DNA from: Agrocybe praecox
Taxonomy: Eukaryota > Basidiomycota > Agaricomycetes > Agaricales > Agrocybaceae
DNA length: 64,000 nt
NCBI GenBank assembly: GCA_964017145.1
Contig: OZ024851.1
Span: forward strand, 2,728,001 to 2,792,000
Direction: 5' to 3'
The notes beneath the pieces were generated by a model that did not search any database, was not told where the DNA came from, and saw only the letters and a program-made list of their open reading frames with translations. Position numbers and translations under genes: made by a program. Shown here piece by piece: positions 46,101 to 57,857 of the stretch (position 1 is the first letter of the stretch; each line of letters opens with the position of its first letter).

Positions 46101-48909
46101 GAGGCGAGCGGGCAAAGCTCAATGTGGTTCGAGAACCACCTTCCATTGCCCAATTGCTCCATGCAGGGCGTGGGCCTGTGCTACTCTCGGTGAGAGGAGG
46201 AGGAGGAGGAGGTCGAGGTATTGGTATACTTCCGGGGGTATGCGGGGGTCTTGACGAGTGATTGTCTGGATAGAAGTAGAAAGGTCAGTACGTGTACCGA
46301 TTGAAAAGGGAACGAAGAAGGGATAAAATGAAATAAATGGGAGAACGGAAAGATGATACGGAAGCTGGGGAAAAAAGCAACAAAACAAAAAAGAGGAGAA
46401 AGAAAAGATGGATGCACAAACCGGTAAGGGCATATCGATAGAATAGCGTATTATACTTTCTAGTTCTACGATATGAGGATAACGAGGAGCGATGTGAAAC
46501 TATATAACTGCAAAAGAGAAAGGCGAATAAAAGAAGTAGAAAGAGAAGCTGAAAAAAGGCAGAGAGGAAGAAAAGAGACAAACCAATATTATCACTGGTC
46601 ATTCTCCTGTTGTCGCTACTCGTTTCCTCCGATTCACGACGCGAATAAGATGGCTGACGCACTGGGCCTGAAGGCCGTGACGACGCGCTGCCATCTGGAT
46701 TCCTGAAACGGTCGTAATCGTCGTTGTTTTGCAGTGGCGCAGGTCGGTGATAAGAAAAGGGGTGTTCACGCTCGCGTGATTGGGGAGGAGGTTGGTCCTC
46801 CCATTCTCTGTCGCGATCCTCGTATAGTTCATGCATAGGCAGGTATTCCATAGATCCCCCATGGCGTCCTGCACTTGACGGCGGCGTAGGATAGCTTGGA
46901 GGAGGGCGAGCCGAATAAGGTCCACCAGAATATCTACCCTGGCGAGGAGGTTCATATTCGCGCTGATCGCGGTAATCGACGTCTCTCATTCGATCACGAT
47001 CGTCGTCCCATTCTCTGCTTTGTCGGAAATGCGGGTTATCCCTTTCTCGGTGACCATCCCAAGACTCCCGGTGCTGCTCGCGGTCACGCCCATAATTGAA
47101 AGATGACTTCTGAGATATGGGCGTATGCGAACCTACATATTCGCTGTAAGGCGAAATAGGTTCTGAAGCTCTGCTCATAGGACTATATCCATATTCTCTA
47201 TCATCGCCGTAAGGTGATCTGGCCTGCGGAGGAGGGTGAGATGGTCGTGCAGAATACGAAGGGTCTCTGAGGCCGGGATAAGCATGTTCGCGGTCGCGTG
47301 GAGTTGATCTAGATGACAGAGTGTGATATGGTTCAGTGTAAGATGCAGATTTATTTGGTCGATCTATGCCAGAGTAATATCTGTCTGAATCGCCCGGGGG
47401 GAAAGAGCCGTTACTACCTGAAGGAGACAGAACACGACTTGGAGGATTATACTGCTGGTTGAGACTTGATGGTTTGACAGGAGAGGAAGACGTTGCATAA
47501 TGCATCGTCGCAGATGAAGATGGACCAGGATGGTTTGAGAACGTCGAAGAAGAGGCTGCGGAAACTGAAGGAGGTCGCGATACGTGAGGCGGTTCGTCTT
47601 GGCGTGATGTTGCATTGTCAGGTATACTCGCTTTACTATCTCGCCGACGCTGAGGCCGTTTCTCTTGTTTCACTGAAAGTCTACGTTTAGTGCTTGCGCC
47701 ACCGTTGTTGTCGAGATTCTTCTGTTGAAGCGCATCTTTCTCTAATGCTTCATCCTCCATGACACCGTCTACCTTTTCCGGTATCGTCTCAGTAATTGAA
47801 GGTCGGATGCTTGCACCAGAGCCAGTCGACCGTATACTCGCAGTACTACCCCGACGGCCAAGATTGACAGATTTAGTAGAAGAAGAACTTGGCGGAGGCG
47901 CAGGTGGAGGTGTAGAAGGACTGATGGTATCTTCAGTGAGATTAACCGATGACTTCCACATTTCGGGAGCAGGCGAAGCGCGCGTACTCCTGTCAGACCT
48001 CACAGATCGTATTGAACCTGATGACCGACCCAAGGAACTTTCAATCCGGTCATTTGGAGAAGGTGGAGGCTTATCAGAAGACTGAGAGTACATTCTCTGA
48101 CGGGAAGAGGATGGCGATGTTGACGGCGGCGGTATTGGTACTGCGGGTGGCATTCCCAGCATATCTTCCGGTTCCACGACAAGAGCTGCTGAGATAGTAG
48201 GATGTGACGATCGGTCTCGCGCATGCCGGCGACTGATACTACCGCTACTAGACGCTGTGCGCCGCCTTTCCTCGGGGTCATGCGACGTTGACGATTCGGC
48301 ATTTCGATGTGCGTCAGAGGCTCTACGAATAGGTCGCGCCGCAGAAGTGGATTCTTTACGTTCCTCCGTGGTAAACTTCTGCTGCAAAGGAGATGGTCGA
48401 GACGGAGTAGCATCCTGGGATGATGTCGTCGGTCGAGGCGACGGTGTCGCTGGGGGAGGACTTGCAGCACGGCCTTCTAGTGAACTCCCATCAGCATCTC
48501 GCTTGATCTTGTCCATAATTTCCTGTTGTTCCTTCACAAAGATTTCCGACCATTCGGAGTCGACAGGGATACCAGCGAGCCATCGGCGTTGATTACGCTC
48601 TTTCTTCAGCTGATAATGGTACTGTTCCATCGCCAGTGACCGAATATAAGCCTGTGCAGTGTGGTGCTCCTTCTCGATACGGTCTCTTTCCGATGGCGTT
48701 TTGGCGAGCTCAACATCGCGCTGATTGTCTGCATCGGCAAACATATAGCGTAGGTCGTCCTCAACTCGTTTATGCAGCGACTTTTTCCATCCCTCATTTG
48801 GTTCCAAATCGTTGACATCGCTGGTGGTCCGTGGATAGACTGGGGTTGGAAAATGGCTGGCAGATGACTGCCCAGCATGCGAAGGATGATTCGCTGCTGC
48901 TGCTGGCAT
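43135..48909 (-). CDS. Family member J, 2 exons, 1818 aa, with J-domain-like C-terminus
   Basis: Exons 48909-46584 and 46265-43135 join in frame (5457 nt); the intron is 318 bp, GT-AG. Domain order: conserved N-terminal segment (about 30-135, 'VEDDLRYMFADADNQRD'), Ser/Pro-rich region, Arg/Tyr-rich 'DREYGYS...RYSGGPYSARP' stretch, poly-Pro, acidic Glu/Asp run (about 900-960), and a long coiled coil (about 1000-1480). Then 'YAKREEEIRRQREERRR', a Ser-rich linker, 'ENEWTRRQEQFAKDQQEQ' and the module 'LTWADIPWPMTRPPSGPDD' ... 'RRWHPDRFETKTLPKVV' (HPD at residues 1765-1767). The tripeptide and the helix behind it resemble a J domain, an inference only. J is the longest and most complete member and may be near the ancestral form. 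Its promoter is copied in front of C. Confidence 0.88.
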
Positions 48910-49226
48910 TGAGAGCAGATAATGAAGACAATTACAGAGGAAAAAGGAAGTAGCCGATGATATAGGTCAGCAGAAGAGGGGGGCTGCACGGGAAGCCCTG
49001 AATTTGTAGTGCCTCATGGTTAGCACACGCGTTCGACAGATACTGCTCGCGATGATTACCTTTGACCTGTCTTTCCTTCCTCTCAGTCCAGCGTCTCAGC
49101 TGCCACCACTTTCTCGATTTCGTCCGCTGCGTCTCGTCGTCGTCGCTGTCCTAGAGGACAATGGCAACACCGCGTATGGCTTGTTGTGGGATGTTGCCTT
49201 ATTCTGATTTCTCGGATCTACCCCTT
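48910..49226 (-). promoter_or_regulatory. Promoter block of J, inverted copy of the C promoter
   Basis: The complement matches 14172-14492. The strong match over non-coding DNA suggests recent exchange between the two loci, which lie about 34 kb apart on opposite strands. Confidence 0.75.
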
Positions 49227-51723
49227 GCCGAACAATCTTATCTTATCTCTTATCCAGCACTCTCCTCGAGCGCTGCGAGAACGTGGATTGCAGCAAAATA
49301 AAAGAGACAGGGTCCCAGAAACTGGCGAATAACCTCATGAGCATCACTCTCCGACTAGGGACCCCCGAACGTTCTCTTCGGTGCGATCCTACCGTGAACA
49401 TAATCATATTGATTAAAACAACGAGTTATGATTGGATTGGACCTCTTTCGGTGCCAATGAGTCTAATACCAAAAAGCAAACCCTCCATCATTCCGCAGAT
49501 ATGCATTGGGCAAGCTCAATGTCATCGAGGCACAAATGTAAAGCTCCGTGCTCACAAACCCAGCGAGCTCCGGTTTCTACTTCTTTGCGCTGCGGGGAGT
49601 CGCTGCTGACCATCGTTTTGTCGTACCAGAAAGAACATCTACATCGTGCAGCAATTTCACATACCAAGTTGGATTGATTAGATCATACTTCAAGGTTACT
49701 TTCCATTTGACATGAGAATTCGAAGTTACAGATCTCTCACTAGCATGCATAGATAAGAAACATGACATAAATTCTTTGAATTCACAAACTCTTTCCCATC
49801 TACGACCCACCGGAGGAACGTTCATGGTCACATGGACTCTTGCCTGTTCCCAGATCCCTACAATTCCGGGGAAATGTCAAAAAATGAATATGAACGCCAA
49901 ACCCACGTCGATCTTTCCGGGGCCCCGCGCGATGATTCAGGGTGCGACTCATCGATCGAAAGGGTGCGTGTACACGGCCAATCAACACGCACTCGCGCGC
50001 TGGTGAGTGCGTGTGCGAAGAGGCCTCAGGCCATCCGAATTTATTCTGTTTTCAATGTCTTTGACGTAAGTAAACGGGAAAGAAGCCGGGGTCATAGCCT
50101 TTCCGCTCTCTAAGCTCCGAGGAATGAGTTGAGCTACTTCAACGGCTCTTTTCCAAGGATAATAATGTAGAGTGAAAGCCAAGGTACTGGACGGATAATA
50201 ATACAGACTCGACGTGTTTTGTGTTAACTCGGAATATACTACTTATCCAAATGATTGTTGAAGAAAACATTGAGCTCAGTTAAGAGACTTCATCAAAAAA
50301 CACAGTATTGTCAAAACATCCTATACTACGGCACCAAGCCATCCCAGTAAAGCTACAGGCGCCAATCAAGTAGGACCCTGTAAGACCTCGAATCCAGCTC
50401 GTGTGACATTAACTTGGAGCTCATCCGGAAGATAGATTCAAAAGATATGCATACCAGTAGTAAGACTGCCTCTACCTTTTGCATTGAATTAGCTTGCGGC
50501 CACGCACAGTGGTGTGTACTTCGCACTGCGCTTTAACATGGGAGACCCCAGAACTCTTTCCCGGACGGCATGAGGATGCGGCACGTACGCTACAAGAGCT
50601 GAATGACGCGGCGTGCACATCAGATATCAATATATCACGGCTAGGAACTTGAGTATTCTCGACCCCTTGAATATGCAGGGTGTATCAAGTAAATAAAGAA
50701 GACAGGAAAAACGCCACACTTATTTGGTGGTGCTCCTCTGAGGTCTTCGTTTTGTAACATGAAAATCACGAAATGAATATTTCAAATTATACTTACTGTT
50801 CGAACGCCTTCAAACATTAATATGACATCGCGGAGCCGTGTGTTCATTGCAGTCTGGCTTGGCCAAAAGGATTGGGTATTGATAAGTATCAATCGACTAT
50901 AGCACTTTGTTCCTCCCGATGATTTAACCAATTTCGTCGAAGCTTCCAATACGTATTGATATTATCAACGACTGCGGTCGCAGAGTATTTGTTTCGGAGC
51001 CTTGCCTGGAATTTGACGAGATCTTTTACGTCGTCACAGAAGGAATGCAGATACTATAGTTCTAGAATACACTTACAATTCGGTGTCTAAAGAGACATGC
51101 GAAAGGAGGGCGAAGTTTAGTTGGTGTGATGTGCTTGCATCTAAGACTTGCGGCGTATGTACTGTATGGATATGAAGGTCTGTAGGACTCCTGTAGTACA
51201 GCTGATTTTACGTGCACAACGACACAGGATCTTGTTTGCAAGACTCGCACTGAGATGAGAGATTTTAGTCTGGGAAAAGCAGCAAGTGCCCCACATTTAG
51301 ATAACTTATATAGAGATCCTTCTTCAAATAGCTATATATAAATGGTAAAAAGCTACTCTATGATCTGGTTCTCTTCATGGCACGTTGTTTTCACGGAAGT
51401 GGCCTCAAAACACGCCCGAAACGCGTCGTTTATGAGGCCTCGTGACTCATTAGCATAGCCATGTGTCTAATGACTCTAATCTGAATCATTAGAAAGATTA
51501 CTCATGTGATCAACGCGCCATACGACGCGTATCCTGCTTTCCGTCTCCAAATATGGTTACTACATAGTCATACATAGTGCATATGGCATACATAATACCA
51601 GTATCGACACGCATAGGTGAATAATAATCATGTAGCATAAAAGGCATGTATCGACCATAGGTATTAAACACGCGCAATGGGTATGAAGTTTGTTCAAGTA
51701 GGTGAACGCTAAGTGAAAACCTG
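49227..51723. other. About 2.5 kb without a recognisable gene
   Basis: Lies between the 5' side of J and the 3' side of K. ORFs are short, none starts with a clear ATG context plus motif, and none recurs elsewhere in the window. I saw no terminal repeats. Confidence 0.4.
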
Positions 51724-53880
51724 CTAACTGAAGCCAACCCTTGCTGCGTATGTGGCTTGAGCAGGTCGAGCGGGGGTATGCGTAGGCGCAGTAGATGCAG
51801 AGCGAGGAGTACTCTGAGGAGTCGGGCGCCAAAACAAATTTCCATTTGAACCAGAAGAGGCATTCAGGGAAGGCATAGTCGAGGCCGATCGGGCGATAGC
51901 AGGCGAAGTAGAACGCCAAAGCGACTTTGGGGAAGTTCCAGGCTTGACTGTTTCAGTACCTGATTGGCTTTGCTGAATTGAGCCAGATCTTGCTCTTGTT
52001 GTGCTTGAGTTCGTGAACTCTGCTTGCCGCCGTTTCCACTCCGCTGCTGTGTATTGGGTGGGTGACTCAAGCCATTGGCTTATTGAGCCTGTCCTAGCTC
52101 TACTGTTAGTAATTGGTAAAGCGTTGCTTGGCGTACGGGAATGTGTAGGTGAGACTGGGGCCTGACTGCTCTTGTAGGATAAGGAAGGCTGGCTTGGACT
52201 TGTGTTTGCAGTCGATGCCGTTCTGGAATGGCCGCCATTAACGTCAGATGTACGTCGTGAACCAGAAAATCTCGAGGCATTAGGGGACGATCCAGGTGAT
52301 TGTGTGGAAGGGGAAGATAATGTACTCGATTCTTGTACGATGCTGTTATTTCGCTTGCGTTGCTTGATAGCTTCTTCGCGCTTAGCATATTGGATTTGTT
52401 GGTAAATATGCTTTTGCTGTTCGATGAGATTGGGGTCGGAAATAGAAATTGCGTCGTCGTCTTCAAGGACAATCTTCGATTCTCGGTGGTGGGGCACGCG
52501 TACCTGGGATTCTTCGGCCTGTTTACTTTTTCCCTTGTTGCTGTCATTTACAACCGATTGTTCTGACGGAGAGTCTTGGTGGCCACTGGCATCATGTTTG
52601 CTCTTTTCCCATCGCCTTTGCGAATATTGCAAATCAGCGGGATCCTGGGATGGACCGTTAGATTCTGTCCTTAACGATGGTGGGTCCCTAGAAACGATTG
52701 CTGGCCGATCTGCCTGCCTCCATTGTCGATGATCGCTGTGTTTCTCCCCATCCAATTCCATCGGGAACTGTAAGACGATTTTCTCCTCGTTGTCGCTCTC
52801 GCTCTCTTCGTCTTCGTCTTCATCTTCATCTTCTTCCTGGTCGGATTCCGTTGATCCATTCCTCTGAAGGCCTTGTCTCTCCTTCTCTCGCTTTAATCGT
52901 TCCTCCGCTATGCATCTGCTCTTGATGAACTCATCCACTGAGTCTGCCGCGTCGTTCGAGTCCTCAGACCCCGATTCCCCTGATAACTGGTCTTCAACAA
53001 CCACTCGCCGACTGGTGCTTGGGGTATGGTTGGAAATTTTCTTCGGAGGGGTTCCTACTTCACGCGATAAATTGCTCTTTTCTCCATAGCTCTGCCTGAA
53101 GCTGGTCGGATTGCCCTGACTGTCTTCACGTACGATCCTAGACTCCTTACGTCGAAGGGACTGTGTCGCAGCGGCTATACGTCGCTGACGTTCCCGCTCA
53201 AGCTCTTCTTGGTATTGACCTGTTGCCATCTGTGTAATCTCGGATTTCTGTGAGAGGTATTCGTGCTCCAATCTCCCTCTTTCATCCTCTGTGACGCCAG
53301 CTTGGCTAACTGCGACCTTATATCGACTAGTAGCCTCCTGTAGTATGGAGAATAACCCTCGGTGAACGTTCTTCTCGAGTCGGTGCTTCCACTCGTCACT
53401 TGGCTCTAGATCGATCTCGTTTGGTAAAGATGAAGGAAGGGGATTTGATGCGACATGAGGTGATGATGAGCTCGGTGGTCTTCGTTCTGTGAGACCGAGG
53501 GAGGAATGAATGCGGGGGATTCCTAATGGATGTACTGTCGATGACGGTCGACTAGACCCGCGAGATGCCCATTCAGCGCGCCGTCGCCGCTCTGTCGCCA
53601 AATCTGTATCGTAACGTTCTTGCTCGATTTTTCCAATCCTTGCAATTTCTTCGTTGTACTGGGCCCTCGCTCGATTGATAACCACGTCCAGTTGAAATTT
53701 AGCAGCGTCGACCATAGGCCGTAGCTCTTCTCGTATCCGTCCCTGCAGACTTGTTTTCCATTCAATATCTGGTTCTATTTCCGGTCTATTGGAGTTGATC
53801 GAAGATTGGGGGGTGGCAGCCCGTAAAGACTGAGGTTGAGCAGAGGCGCGTCCTCCATTGTGATCGATTCTTGCCGACAT
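51724..53880 (-). CDS. Family member K, 718 aa, with a doubled N-terminal segment
   Basis: One exon; ATG 53880 is the only in-frame start in an ORF open to 53997. The conserved segment occurs twice: residues 36-104 ('EPDIEWKTSLQGRIREELRP') and 158-240 ('EPSDEWKHRLEKNVHRGLFS' to 'ERQRRIA'). An acidic Glu/Asp run lies at about 395-415. Near 540 is 'LIEQQKHIYQQIQYAKREEA', equivalent to a motif of J. The C-terminal third is Ser/Thr/Pro-rich with 'YTAAEWKRRQAEFTNSS', like the RQEQF motif of J, and has neither the LWIP tail nor the J-like module. The long coiled coil is missing. K is the most diverged member. Function unknown. Confidence 0.85.
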   Translation of the reverse strand: MSARIDHNGGRASAQPQSLRAATPQSSINSNRPEIEPDIEWKTSLQGRIREELRPMVDAAKFQLDVVINRARAQYNEEIARIGKIEQERYDTDLATERRRRAEWASRGSSRPSSTVHPLGIPRIHSSLGLTERRPPSSSSPHVASNPLPSSLPNEIDLEPSDEWKHRLEKNVHRGLFSILQEATSRYKVAVSQAGVTEDERGRLEHEYLSQKSEITQMATGQYQEELERERQRRIAAATQSLRRKESRIVREDSQGNPTSFRQSYGEKSNLSREVGTPPKKISNHTPSTSRRVVVEDQLSGESGSEDSNDAADSVDEFIKSRCIAEERLKREKERQGLQRNGSTESDQEEDEDEDEDEESESDNEEKIVLQFPMELDGEKHSDHRQWRQADRPAIVSRDPPSLRTESNGPSQDPADLQYSQRRWEKSKHDASGHQDSPSEQSVVNDSNKGKSKQAEESQVRVPHHRESKIVLEDDDAISISDPNLIEQQKHIYQQIQYAKREEAIKQRKRNNSIVQESSTLSSPSTQSPGSSPNASRFSGSRRTSDVNGGHSRTASTANTSPSQPSLSYKSSQAPVSPTHSRTPSNALPITNSRARTGSISQWLESPTQYTAAEWKRRQAEFTNSSTTRARSGSIQQSQSGTETVKPGTSPKSLWRSTSPAIARSASTMPSLNASSGSNGNLFWRPTPQSTPRSASTAPTHTPARPAQATYAARVGFS

Positions 53881-54875
53881 TGAGAACGAGGGGGATCGAC
53901 TACGTTGTAGGACGATATTATCAAGAAACACGAGGCGTCCTGTATGGTTAGATAAAAACGACACAGCCCATGAGCATTCGGAGATGCCGAACGTCAAGTG
54001 CTCGATGGATGCGCCTCATGTTATTCGCTCTTTCCGCGTCCTTCCCACTGATTGCATGAAGAATTCAAAATTATACAATATCCGAGTGACATGAGAACAC
54101 AAGGGGCCTTAGAACCTAGATAAATATCTATTTTCAAATTTCAGTGATCACGATGCCATCGCTTGTCCACCTTATCGGAAGTCGGGGCGCACCAAGGAGG
54201 ATGAAGCTTTGAAGACCCACGCGCCTGACTATACAAATCGTGGACTTACAGTGCTTACCGCTAAGCGCCCTGCATCCGAGCATCTTCGAAGCAGCGCTAC
54301 GCTATTCTTTCGGCCTGTATGCTCATGGACTTTAAAATAATAATAATTGAACTTGGGTATTTGTTGGATGATACTCACCGGACGCCCGCGAATGATATAG
54401 AATAGACACCTTCCTTCTTCACCCCGCATATCACTATTCTTGGACAAACGTTCTTGAATGCCTGAAGCCTGAGCCTTGAAGCAATAACTGATGTACCCTT
54501 ATGCTGTAAAGGCACCCTCCAGGGCTTGTCCAGGGTTTGTAGAGAATTTTCTGTATGAGTAACGCGCGAGAAAAGACTCTTGCGCGTTAATGATGGTATG
54601 AGACGGATAGCACATTGTCATATTACCCTGTACAGAGACTTCAAGAAAAATACAGACGAGGAATGGAAGTTTGTGTTCAAACTTCACCGGCACCGTTCAA
54701 ATTAACAGTGACACACAAATGACCGCCACGTGGTCCAGACGCGTCCGACGCGCGATAAATAGAATGATGAATCACGAAGCAATCACGAAGCGGCAATTGG
54801 TCCTCTATCCGTTTAGCTCTTTAAGACTTCATTTCAATACCGGCTTCATATATTTACTTGCTCGCTAATCGACAC
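53881..54875. other. Intergenic between K and the aldo/keto reductase
   Basis: Upstream region of K and downstream region of the reductase. Short ORFs only; nothing recognised. Confidence 0.5.
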
Positions 54876-56339
54876 TTATGACTTGGTAGGCCTTACAGCG
54901 ATTATTTGTGGACGTGGTTCAATCTGTCCAGAGGCCTGCAAAAAACGCGAAGTAGCCGACCCATCGCCCTGATCATAGAGTTAGCGGGTAGTAAGGAAAA
55001 ATATATCATGGGCAGTTTTTCTTACAATAATTGAATTGGGGAATCCTGGGTCGAACGACGTGACGCTCTCTAAATAGCGAATTTGGTCATCGCTGAGAGC
55101 AAGTTCGAGAGCTTCAGCGTTTTGAATTAGGTACTCCACTTTTCGGCCACCGATTATCGGAAACACATAAGGTGTTTTTTGCATGAGATACGCGATGGCA
55201 ACTTTGCGACATTTAGTCAAGCAACAAATATACTCAAAATCATTTAGACGTACCAGCAGTAATATGCTTAGCACCTGTCTCATGCGCTACCTTCTCGAGG
55301 GCTTTGCACACAATCCGTTCCTTCTCAGTGCGCTCCCAATTAGTTCCGGGAGTATAGAATGTCCGACCATTTTCTCCTGTTTTACGCCTTCGTTCTTCCT
55401 CTTCATCTGTCCTAATTCTGCCCTCTGCGAGAACGTTCCACGGAGCGAGTGCCATACCTTCGGCTTTGGCCATGGGAATTATTTCTCGTTCGAAAGAGCG
55501 TTCCATGATGTTCCAAGCACCTTGATAGACTACGAAGGACGTCAAAGTGTGATCGCGAGTATACTGGTTTGCTCTCGATACGACCCAGGCAGGTGTGTCG
55601 GAGATTCCCTTTAAAGATATTGTCAGAGAGAAGCGCATATATGCGAAGGAATAGTCGTATACCAAGTAGAGCACTTTTCCTTGAGCCAAAACATGATGAA
55701 GGGCCCTCATTATTTCTTCGATACTGGTGTCCCAATCCCATCAATGTACATAAAGCAAGTCTATGTAGGTGGTCCTCAGTTTCTTTAAGGATGCCTCCAA
55801 GGAGATATGCAAGGATTTCGCGTTGTTTCCAACGTACATGATACGCTGCTGAGTATCAGGGTTTCGACTCTTGAAGTCGGATGTGTACTATAGATTATAG
55901 GGTATGGACTTATCAGCAAGCCTGTAGGGATAAATAGCGCGATGTTTGCTAACTGATGAGGAACCTCACCTTTGTGGCAATAAATAACTGGTCCCGAATG
56001 CCCCTTTTTTCAGCCCACTCGCCGATGAACGTTTCTGAAGCTTCGTCTTGACTGAAAAACGAAAATAAAATCAGGTTAATCAACCACAGGGAAAAAATCA
56101 CAATCAGCATACTAATTCCCCGCAGTGTCAATAAAATTTCCTCCATTGTCAAAGTAAGCGTCGAGGAGCTTAAAGCTTCCTTCCTTGTCCAAACTACCCA
56201 GGCCAAGGTCGGCCCATTTGTCTCCGATGCTCATCCCTCCTAGCTGCAATGCAGAAACATGCACGCCTGCGTTTGGAGACAAGAGTCGGTATCGACCAAG
56301 GTTGGATTTTGGTCTTTCAGCAGGCTTAAAGATTGACAT
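54876..56339 (-). pseudogene. Aryl-alcohol-dehydrogenase-like aldo/keto reductase with in-frame TGA, 6 exons
   Basis: Exons 56339-56113, 56051-55970, 55887-55663, 55608-55254, 55201-55026 and 54935-54876 sum to 1125 nt (375 codons) with good GT-AG introns. The family is plain: '[13 protein letters not shown]', '[12 protein letters not shown]' (catalytic Asp and Tyr), 'LFIATKYTSDF' (Lys), 'LLYVH' (His), 'LGISDTPAWVV' and '[11 protein letters not shown]'. Family members reduce aryl aldehydes with NADPH in lignin-degrading fungi. At 55743-55741 the expected Trp after the catalytic His (usual form YVHWWDW) is TGA, codon 152. The rest is open on both sides, so this is either a very young pseudogene or an error. 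No splice choice I tried removes the stop without losing conserved residues. Confidence 0.8.
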
Positions 56340-57857
56340 CGAGAGGTATTTCGAGGATAGAGAATGAATCTGAGCTATTGCAATACTGGGCTTTATATTG
56401 ATTTTCGCAGAAAGTTTATCAGACACTCGCCTACACTGAGGTATTACCCGGGTTCTCTTGATGAATAAGTCAATTAATAATTCGATTGCTTATCAAACTA
56501 GAAATTTGGTCAATAAATGTCCTTCAAGTACTACTGCGTTTAGGACGATTTTTGTGGAAAGGACCAGTGTACGGACAAGATTTGTAAGAAATTTGTCATG
56601 AAGAATCTTCCGGCTAGTACCTTATGATTAAATTTATTTGGACCTGTAGATGTTCCAAAGTGGTAATAATTTCTATATTTGCTCTTTTGGAGCTTCCGAT
56701 AAGAAATATGTAGTCGAGGACTTTCTCCTCGACGCCCTGCATGTGGGCCAGTACAAGCACCCAAAAAATCATAGTGAGTACCAATGAAATTTATTTTGCC
56801 TCCTCCTCAATCGAGACCGTACACTCTTTCCACCTTATTATAATTTAATGTTGCTTTCGACAGCTCCTCGATTATATGGTGTCCTACTATAATTTGGGAG
56901 AATGGCAGAGCCGAATGTTTGCCGAATCGTGGGAAATACGAATGATTCACCGGAGGATGCCAAGAGTAGCCGGTGTGCACTTGCCTGTCTTCCCTTTGAC
57001 TCACGTTGTTCGATTTCAAAATGGACTGCTCGACTTTATTAACGGATTCCCAATTCGTGATATCTGCGATGAAGGACGATGCTTACACTGTCTAGTGCTA
57101 CAGTCCTGCCAATGCCACTGTGCCAGGGTTACGACGCGCATGTTCCTGATTGCTCAGCTGTCTCTGTCGAGCGTCGATTCAACAAACAGCGCTGCAAGTA
57201 CGGCTTTCAGGCGTAGCTTCAATAACACAGCATCATAGATACACCTTCAGCAAGCAACTCCATCGACCTATGACATGTTCAGTTAGGCACCATTTCACTC
57301 AATATCCACCTTGTGTCGGGCTCGGACAAATTCAGGCATACCGCCGATATGTTCATGTAAAGCTTTGGACCTCTGTAATGCCATCTCCTTTACAATGGTT
57401 GAACTTGGGCAAGGGTACGACGAAATCGCTTTGATTCCTTGCCGGGTACTCCGAGTTGCGGGGTGTGTGTCATCTATATTTTGTTGGTAGTACTATTAAT
57501 GATGGATATTTCTCCAGACCAGCTTGTACAGTTCAAACGCTCAGCAACGAACTCAAAAAAACCATCAGTGGAGGCGCTGACATGCGAAGGGATGACATAA
57601 GGAAATATTTAGGTCTCCGTATAGAAAAATTAGACAATATTAATCAGGTGTTTAAACCGGCATTACGATACTACGTGCCACAAGATCAGCTCTGCACCTG
57701 ACTGGGCTTTAGAGTCCGTCGACGCAACGGCATTTGGGCTGCGCGATAGTCACTGAGGAATATAAGAAAGTATGCAGTGACCGATTTAAATCGCTCAGTA
57801 TCCTCTGACACATCTGTTCCCCCCCTGCTCTACCCTTCCTTGGATCGCCGTACGATA
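56340..57857. other. Intergenic, no supported gene
   Basis: Divergent region between the reductase and the DUF6534 gene. ORFs at 56876-57238 and 57456-57701 (plus) have no recognised motif; the second has a plausible charged helix but no clear ATG context. Nothing else seen. Confidence 0.45.
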
